In this document: in pieces, positions 57,285 through 64,000 of the stretch
Numbering within the stretch: position 1 is the first letter of the stretch
How the letters are laid out: the number at the start of each line of letters is the position of its first letter
Assembly: GCF_963924675.1 (NCBI RefSeq)
Contig: NC_089224.1
Location: 45,985,158 to 46,049,157 of the forward strand
Length of the DNA: 64,000 bases
Source: Phocoena phocoena
Taxonomy: Eukaryota > Chordata > Mammalia > Artiodactyla > Phocoenidae
Direction: 5' to 3'
Position numbers and translations under genes: made by a program
The notes under the pieces: generated by a model
What the model was told of the DNA's origin: nothing
Seen by the model: the letters and a program-made list of their open reading frames with translations, nothing else
The model's database searches: none

Positions 57285-57475
57285 CGTTACGCGGGCCTCT
57301 CACTGTTGTGGCCTCTCCCGTTGCGGAGGACAGGCTCCGGACGCGCAGGCTCAGCGGCCATGGCTCACGGGCCCAGCCGCTCCGCGGCATGTGGGATCTT
57401 CCCAGACCGGGGCACGAACCCGTGTCCCCTGCATCGGCAGGCGGACTCTCAACCACTGCGCCACCAGGGAAGCCC
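57253..57475 (-). mobile_element. CHR-2 SINE, reverse orientation
   Basis: A T-run of about 29, then TGCGTTACGCGGGCCTCTC to CCACCAGGGAAGCCCC. GGGGTTTTTTTT occurs on both sides. Confidence 0.94.
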
Positions 57476-57617
57476 CCTGGGGTTTTTTTTGATTACAGCA
57501 TTAAATACTGCTCACGTATGCTCGGTCTCCTTTTGAAAAGACTACAATTAATGCTTGGTTCTTTAGTTTCGAAATATTCTAAATATGAGATGCAAGGAAG
57601 TACCCATACTAATTTTT

Positions 57618-57822
57618 CTTTTTTTTTTTTGCAGTACGCGGGCCTCTCACTGTTGTGGCCTCTCCAGTTGCGGAGCACAGGCTCCGGACGCGCAGGCTCA
57701 GTGGCCATGGCTCACGGGCCCAGCCGCTCCGCGGCATGTGGGATCTTCCCGGGCCGGGGCACGAACCCGTGTCCCCTGCATCGGCAGGCGGACTCTCAAC
57801 CACTGAGCCACCAGGGAAGCCC
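57618..57822 (-). mobile_element. CHR-2 SINE, reverse orientation
   Basis: The perfect 15-bp target duplication CCCATACTAATTTTT is at 57603-57617 and 57823-57837. The short T-run and near-consensus body suggest a fairly young copy. The long ORF 57308-57832 is read-through of this and the preceding SINE. Confidence 0.96.
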
Positions 57823-60267
57823 CCCATACTAATTTTTTGACCAGGGATGAGAATAACAAAAGTTTGCATTGAAGAGAATTATACAAACATCCCAAAAGAG
57901 GGCATCCTGGGTATCATGGGAGCAAATGGTACAAATGTAGCCAAGTCTCTTTTTAACTAGAAAGGGTAAGTGGTCAGTTTTAAGTACAGTAAGTCACCAG
58001 CAAATAAGAGAATGTTAAACACTAGATTAATGATCAAGTCATTTCCTAAATTTATAATAAAATTATATGAGAAAAGAGAGACGGAGCCAGGAAGAAAGGG
58101 AGGAAATAAAAAAACAGTTCTGTGGAACCCATGGTTAACCCATAAATGACAAAAAATAATGTTTCTTTCAAAAAAATCTAAAAGATATAATGCTATTGAG
58201 TTTTTGCTTGGGAAAGTTCTAAGTACCAGAAAACAGCCTGATTTCTTCTGAAGCACTTTTCCATTATAAAAGTAACATGCATTTCAGTAGTCACTTTTCT
58301 TAAATCACCTAAAAACACCTTAGCATAAATACACGACTCTTACAATGGAATATTTTGTGACAAACAAAGCCTTCAACCAGATCAGTTAACTTAAAAAGAA
58401 ATAGGGCAGAATGTCCTAGATGAGAAAAGTGGCTAGAATTACTTTTCTGGTTATGAGCTACAAGTTGAGAGAGATTCTGTAATTTTAGAGAAAGAAAAAG
58501 AATTCGGAAAAAGGAAAAGAGAACATCTGAAAACAAGCTAAAAGGCTTACGGAATACTTAAAAGACAAGATGAGGAGACAGACATGGTCCAAGAATTCTG
58601 TCATTGTCAGATAAGAGTTAAAATTAAATGAGCAATGATACCAATGTAGATATAAACCCTGAAACCATCTCAAATTCATGAAAAATTCTCTGACTCCTTG
58701 GCTGCAAATGAAAGCATGCTAGCTAAGACTGTCTTCCTCAAATCTTGGAGAAACCTCATAAAGGCATCCTTCTTTGGTTCTTCTTCTCCTGCCAAATGAA
58801 ATAAAGAGAAAGAAGCTAAATAGTACAAAAAAGCCTCAATAATACAAGGTATGAATACAGCGTCTCCTTGTTGCTAACCGTTTCCTACATGATAACAAAG
58901 CAATTAAGTGTTCCAAAGAACAGGGTCATCGACAAAAGAAAAGACCCTGAGAGAGAAGAATTTTCTCATGAAATTACCCTAAATCTTAACTGCAAATAGT
59001 TCTCAAAGTCATTTTAAATCTAACTGGACCCTCATCAATCCATGATCAAAGACTCACTGGATCCAGCAGCTTTAGCCGGGACCCATTATGGGCATTTATT
59101 AATATCCTATTTGAGATTTATTAAAAAGTAGCCTTTAGGAATCTCAGAAAATAGACTTTAATCTCTCACACCCTAATACATTTTTTTCCCCCCAAATACA
59201 TAAATTGCAGGTCCATTCCCTGTTTGAAAGCACAAAAGGAACACAAATGAAGCGCTAGTTTATCTAGAGCATAACCGTCCTACCAAACACATTTTTTGAA
59301 AGAAGGGGTGGCGGGTCGGGGAAGCAGCTGAACTGAAATTACAGGCTGTCATGACATCTCAGTATCGAAAACTAAATACCTGGTTCCACAGGAGAGTACT
59401 GTTTTTATTCACAATCCCGTTACTAAGCAACTGTAACAATGGCTGCACGAGCTTTCTAGAAGCTAGTGCAGTTAAGGGAGGGGGCGGGGATCTAAGGAAA
59501 GAAAAATGAGGAAATTCCTTGCTTTGGGAATCTTTATTATAGGATAAACTCAATGTAAAAACAAAAACAATCTAAACTGAAAACAAGCAGTTCCTTAAAG
59601 GATAAGAAAAGGACATGCTACTATGTATATCATTCACCCTAATTTTATTTAATTTCAAAATTTACATTTAACTGGTGATAATAATTTCCTAACGGTGTTT
59701 TCTCTGTAGCCTCCTTCTTTCCTTCACCCTCCCTAGGGAATAATTTTTTTTTCAAATTTCCTTACTGATTAAAAGAACATTTTCAACCTCTTAAATCCAC
59801 TTCTTTGTTTACAGAAGCTATAAAAACTAGTTTACAATTGTTTCATGTTGCCTCAGCTTTGAACCGAGAACACTCTGGACATCCAACTATTCCTTTGAAG
59901 GGAACAGTCTCTCAAACAGAGCCAGATACTTTCCCAGCCACTCCCTGAAGTTTAGACAACCAAAGCTTTACCAACATCAAGTCTTATTCAAAGTTAGACT
60001 ATACAATGTAGCAGGCTCTAGACCAATGTTTCTCAAATTGTGGGTTGGATTTGGGGGTGGGGGGTGGTTAAGAGGAGGCAGCTTTTCATACATGTTCCAA
60101 GGGAATTTACATACTAGACCTGCAAAGATCCAAGGAGCAGGTTATAAGGCTAGGAGAGAGAACCTCACTGACTTTTCCTCCATCTTCCCTTGCAGCTTTC
60201 AACATTTACTGCAATGCTGAGAAAGCTCTGGAAGCTACATCTTCTAAGTATCTATTCCACAGAAGGA

Positions 60268-60378
60268 TGCCATTTCTCTCTCCTCTTTCCCTCTTTCTCT
60301 CTTCCTCTCTCCCTCCCTCTCTCTCCATCTCCCTCTCTCCCTCCCTTCCTCTCCCTCTCCCTCTTTCTCTCTCCCTCT
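60268..60378. repeat. Polypyrimidine (CT/CCCT)n tract
   Basis: About 110 bases of almost pure C and T, with CTCTCCCTCCCTCT-type units. On the gene strand it is a purine tract. Confidence 0.92.
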
Positions 60379-61084
60379 GAAGAATGTTAGGATACTAGGT
60401 AGGCAAAATGAAAAAATACAGTTTTAGGCTCATTCTTCTGCATCAAAGCTGAGCAATCGTTGTGTGGCTCTGTTCCCAAGGTGCCTCTAGACTGCCATAA
60501 ATCTCTATTTTAAGAAGAGAAAGCCACAGACAAGAAGAAATTTAAACACTGGAAACTGAAGATCCAAAATGTCTCAGCCAAGAACCACAGGGAAATGACA
60601 AACTCATTTTTGTTTTTAGATCCCAAAGATAAAAGATGGTTTTCTGTCTCAGAAGATTCCCTCAGGAGCATTTGGAGGAGGAGCCTGTTTGCATCCCTGT
60701 TTTTAATTAAATTAAATTTAATTTCTTAAATTTGATTCTCATTTTGCTTTTGTTAAGGCATAAACAATGCAAAGTATAGTCTTTGTAATCACTACAAACC
60801 ACAAAGCTCTACTACTTGAAATAAAACAAAGGGAATTCTTCAGAAATTATCCTTACCTTTACTGACAACAATAAAGAAAACCTAGCACTTATATAACACA
60901 TTTCACAATCAAACTGACGCAAAAGTTAAATTGGTTAGCTTCAGAACCTACTCTGTCTACATCTCCTGTGGCTAACAATTTAGACAACAGGAATACTCTA
61001 AGAAACTTTAAAAAAAGTTTTTTCAGGATCCTTCAATTGTTAAAATTCCTATATTTGCTTACCATAAAATTCAAGGCTTTCTTC

Positions 61085-61560
61085 TATATCTTGGCCATAT
61101 TTCCAAAGACCCTTGAAAACTAATGGTAACCTATATGTGTAAGGTTACTCATTGAAGCACTGCCTATAATTGCAAATAATTGAAAACAATAGGGAATTGG
61201 TAAATTACGGCATATTCATACAATGGAATATTATACAGTCAGAAAAAAACAGAAAGCACTTTATGTATGGTAAGGAATGATGTCCAAGATATATTTGTTT
61301 CATTGAAAAATGCAAAATAAGGAATACTATGTATAGTAGGCTACTAATTTTTTTTAAGAAAAAACATGTACATATAAATTTTCAGTTACATGTACATACA
61401 GCATCTTTAGAAGGATAACAAGACCTGTTAAGAGTTTTATCTGAGGAGAAAAACTGAGATACAGAGGAAAGACAGAGGATTTGCCTCCTACGCCCTTTTG
61501 AATTTTTTACCACGTGAACATGTTGCTAATTCAAAAAATGTATTTTTTAATTTTAAAAAA
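61085..61560 (+). mobile_element. Old L1 3' fragment
   Basis: ATAGGGAATTGGTAAATTACGGCATATTCATACAATGGAATATTATACAGTC followed by AAAAATGCAAAATAAGGAATACTATGTATAG resembles old L1 3' ORF2/UTR. Confidence 0.6.
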
Positions 61561-61732
61561 TCTAATATTACTGACAAATTTTCACATATACAGATGACAT
61601 GCTTTGCCACTCTCAGCAAAGCTTATGCTTTTTGGTTTACAATAGTGATGATGGACTTATACTGATGTGTGAAGGATATCCCACACCAGCATAATTTTCT
61701 AATAGGACATTCTGGAATTAAAGGTATAACCT

Positions 61733-62038
61733 AGGGCTTCCCTGGTGGCGCAGTGGTTGAGAGTCTGCCTGCCAATGCAGGGGACACGGGTTCGAGCCCT
61801 GGTCTGGGAAGATCCCACGTGCCACGGAGCAGCTGGGCCCGTGAGCTACAGATACTGAGCTCTGCGCGTCTGGAGCCTGTGCTCCGCAGCAAGAGAGGCC
61901 GCGACAGTGAGAGGCCCGCGCACCGCGATTAAGAGTGGCCCCCGCTTGCCGCCACTGGAGAAAGCCCTCGCACAGAAACGAAGACCCAACACAGCCAAAA
62001 ATAAATAAATGAATAAATAAATTTAAAAAAAAAAAAAA
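61733..62038 (+). mobile_element. CHR SINE with mixed CHR-2/CHRL structure
   Basis: The head and middle are CHR-2-like (GCGCGTCTGGAGCCTGTGCTCCGCAGC, GAGGCCGCGACAGTGAGAGGC). It then continues with the CHRL 3' part (GAGTGGCCCCCGCTTGCCGCC, CGAAGACCCAACACAGCC, (AAAT)n). The 13-bp target duplication AAAGGTATAACCT is at 61720-61732 and 62039-62051. Confidence 0.94.
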
Positions 62039-62319
62039 AAAGGTATAACCTAACTTGCTCTAATTATCCCTTAGTCAGAGACATTAGCTGGCCCCTGGCC
62101 CCTTTAGCTGCTGGTACTCTTACTTTTGGATATAAACAGTACAACTAGACAATGCAAGGAGGTTCTATGTTTGTGAATTTTAAGGCATTTGAAAATATTT
62201 AGGGAGGAACTAATACTACACCTGCATTTAAAAAAAAGGGTGAGGCAAAATCTAGGTGGCTTGCTTAAGGGCAACCAATAAGTTACAAAAAGAGAGACAC
62301 ATTAAAACTTAACCTTTTA

Positions 62320-62865
62320 GGACTTCCCTGGTGGTACAATGGTTAAGAATCCACCTGTCAATGCAGGGGACACGGGTTTGAGCCCTGGTCTGGGAAGATC
62401 CCACATGCCATGGAGCAAGTAAGCCCGTGCGCCACAACTACTGAGACCGTGCTCTAGAGCCTGCGAGCCACAGCTATTGAGCCCACATGCCACAACTACT
62501 GAAGCCCACACGCCTACAGCCCGTGCTCTGCAACAGGAGAAGCCACCGCAATAAGAAGCCCACACAGTGCAATGAGAAGCCCGCGCAGTGCAACGAAGAC
62601 CCAACGCGGCCAAAAAATAAATAAATAAAAACATTTTTAAAAAAACAAAAACTGGGCTTCCCTGGTGGCGCAGTGGTTGAGAGTCCGCCTGCTGATGCAG
62701 GGGACCCGGGTTCGTGCCCCGGTGCGGGAAGATCCCACATGCCGCAGGAGCGGCTGGGCCCGTGAGCCATGGCCGCTGGCGTCCGGAGCCTGTGCTCCAC
62801 AGCGGGAGGGACCACAGCAGTGAGAGCCCCGCGTACCGCAAAAAAAAAAAAAAAAAAAACAAACA
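62320..62865 (+). mobile_element. Long CHR SINE (CHRL-type) with a CHR-2 copy in its tail
   Basis: The outer element runs GGACTTCCCTGGTGGTACAATGG to CGCGGCCAAAAAATAAATAAAT, then its A-rich tail is broken by a second SINE. The 16-bp target duplication AAAACTTAACCTTTTA is at 62304-62319 and 62866-62881, beyond the inner element. That shows the nesting order. Confidence 0.95.
62654..62860 (+). mobile_element. CHR-2 SINE (inner, younger)
   Basis: GGGCTTCCCTGGTGGCGCAG to GCGTACCGC plus A-run, with a small deletion after GGCCGCTGG (the GCCTGCGC step is missing). The target duplication AAACAAAAACT is at 62643-62653 and 62861-62871. The 190-codon antisense ORF at 62317-62889 is an artefact of the two SINEs. 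Confidence 0.95.
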
Positions 62866-62935
62866 AAAACTTAACCTTTTAAAAGCCACCTCAAAACTAA
62901 TCTTTTAAAACTAATCTTTCTAAAAACATTTGTTT

Positions 62936-62978
62936 GAGTATGTGCGCGTGCGTGCATGTGCACGTGGGCATGCACACA
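62936..62978. repeat. Alternating purine-pyrimidine (GT/GC) stretch
   Basis: GTATGTGCGCGTGCGTGCATGTGCACGTGGGCATGCACACA; possible Z-DNA-forming sequence. Confidence 0.75.
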
Positions 62979-63089
62979 AAGAAAAAGACAGAAAATGTTA
63001 AGTTTTGAACCTTACTTTTTCAGAAAGATTTGGTCATCTACTAACTGCTGAAGAGTGTGCTAGAGACAAAAATACAGGTTAAAAATAGA

Positions 63090-63400
63090 AATATATTGTG
63101 AAAGAGCAAGTAGCCCAGCTGAGAAGAGGGAAGTGTCTAGGCAGGAGAGGTGACATCTGAGCTGAGCCTTGAAGGATGAAGAAGATGATATCAGAAAGAG
63201 AAGGGGAAGGAACATTCCATGCAGAGGTACAGCATGCACAGGCTCGGGAACAGGGAACAGGTATGTACGGCTTAGAGGAGGGTTCATGGCAGAAAACGCA
63301 GGTTGAACAGAAGGTGGGAACTAGTTTGGGAAGGGCACGTATACCACGCTAAAGGGCTTGGACTTGTAAATGTAGATAGCAGAGTATAAAGAAAAAAATC
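63090..63400 (-). mobile_element. LINE2 (L2) fragment, reverse orientation
   Basis: GGTGACATCTGAGCTGAGCCTTGAAGGATGAAG, GGAACATTCCATGCAGAGGTACAGCATG and CTAAAGGGCTTGGACTTG match the antisense of L2 3' landmarks. Confidence 0.65.
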
Positions 63401-64000
63401 AAGGCTCCAAAAAGATTCAAAGAGTTGATGTAAGGGAACAAAATAAGATTTGTGAAGAAAGATTAAAAGGCCAGAGGTTACTTAACCTAATAGACCTCAA
63501 GCCTAGGAAGGCACTGTCCATACATTGATGGTTACAGCTGTACTCTGTCTCCACAGAAGGCAGAAAAAAAGATTAAATATTCAGCTCTGATGATACTACA
63601 GTAAAGGTAAGAAACATCAGGAGAACAAGTAACCCCACTGAAAAGGAGGCGGGGGCCTGGGTAAGAGTTGGGAGAAGAGGACAGAAGCTTAAATGATTTA
63701 AAGCAGGCAAAACTGAGGGCATATAGATCAAGACCATTTCTTGAAGCAAAGAGTGGTACCTCCTTTTCAGGAAGTATTTTACAAGAGATGCTCACTTCCA
63801 TGGGATGGTTCAAATACAGTCTTGTTTGACTACCTCAGAACGCCCATTTTATCCCCTGGGATTCCATTAACCTCAGTCTGTGAATGGAATAAATATGGTC
63901 ATTCCAAACAAATTCAAAGAACATTATTTACTTGGAATAATCAGGGGAAGACATGTCTAAACCACAAAATGCTTTTAAAGAAATTAGTGCTGTTATTTTC

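Larger units (their letters stand above)
38845..64000 (-). other. FOCAD: Intron or upstream region of FOCAD
   Basis: This is the region upstream (in the gene sense) of the exon at 38740-38844. It should contain or precede the exons for residues 1-96, but I could not find text matching them. Besides listed repeats, 38850-39400, 47940-48700, 48910-49660, 50620-51330, 52340-53020, 54130-54650, 55560-56070, 57840-60260, 60390-61080, 62060-62300 and 63410-64000 show nothing I can name. No CpG-rich promoter was seen. Confidence 0.6.

Noticed and set aside
57308..57832. 174-codon plus-strand frame
   Set aside because: It joins two reverse CHR-2 SINEs and the 140-bp gap between them. The two halves are the same SINE peptide repeated.
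59280..59500. G-rich patches (GGGGTGGCGGGTCGGGG, GGGAGGGGGCGGGG) considered as a FOCAD promoter
   Set aside because: CpG density is low around them, no first exon was recognised, and the G-runs are short and isolated.
62317..62889. 190-codon minus-strand frame with Cys and Gly-rich text
   Set aside because: It is read-through of the reverse strand of two nested CHR SINEs. The same peptide phrases (CGAQAPDAQAQRPW, PPGKP) recur at every SINE in the window.
1..64000. Intronic microRNA mir-491, known from the FOCAD gene in other mammals
   Set aside because: I looked by eye for the reverse complement of its mature arms and did not see it. It may lie in an intron outside this window; a homology search would be decisive.

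Overview
This window is mammalian nuclear DNA, almost all of it intronic. The organism is very probably a cetacean, and a toothed whale or dolphin is my best guess. The evidence is about 25 copies of the tRNA-derived CHR SINE group (Cetacea, hippopotamus, ruminants). Many are the short CHR-2 type, with a tail reading like CGGGAGAGGCCACAACAGTGAG, which is typical of whales. There is no bacterial-style gene organisation, no CRISPR array, no tRNA or rRNA gene and no CpG-island promoter that I can see.

The host gene is on the minus strand and I identify it as FOCAD (focadhesin, KIAA1797). Five consecutive internal coding exons can be placed with canonical splice sites and one open frame. In transcript order they are 38740-38844, 19115-19216, 12938-13142, 9515-9721 and 1557-1644. 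Together they encode about 235 residues, roughly residues 97-332 of a protein of about 1,800 residues. The exons for the first ~96 residues were not found and probably lie beyond the right edge; the rest of the gene lies beyond the left edge.

Layout on the + strand. 1-1556: intron with an old L1 tail and a CHR-2 SINE. 1645-9514: intron with three long CHR SINEs, an AT-rich block and an L2 element split by an ERVL-MaLR solo LTR and a Tigger-type MITE. 9722-12937: intron with little recognisable content. 13143-19114: intron with MIR, L2, old L1 and two SINEs. 19217-38739: intron with a nested L1/SINE block, an exact 193-bp tandem duplication, MER5/MER20-like relics, two very short L1 insertions, a 5'-inverted L1 and a 5'-truncated L1. 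38845-64000: intron or upstream region with a nearly full-length but broken L1 (40067-46134), a hAT-like MITE, a decayed SCAN-domain zinc-finger pseudogene cut by a SINE, an L2, a second MaLR solo LTR, a further L1 tail and many SINEs.

Only the five FOCAD exons look like functional coding sequence. The long open frames elsewhere are L1 ORF relics or read-through of SINEs, often antisense. Nothing here supports a novel multi-gene system. The notable observations concern insertion history, a perfect local duplication, micro-insertions of L1, palindromes, and inverted SINE pairs inside a transcribed gene.
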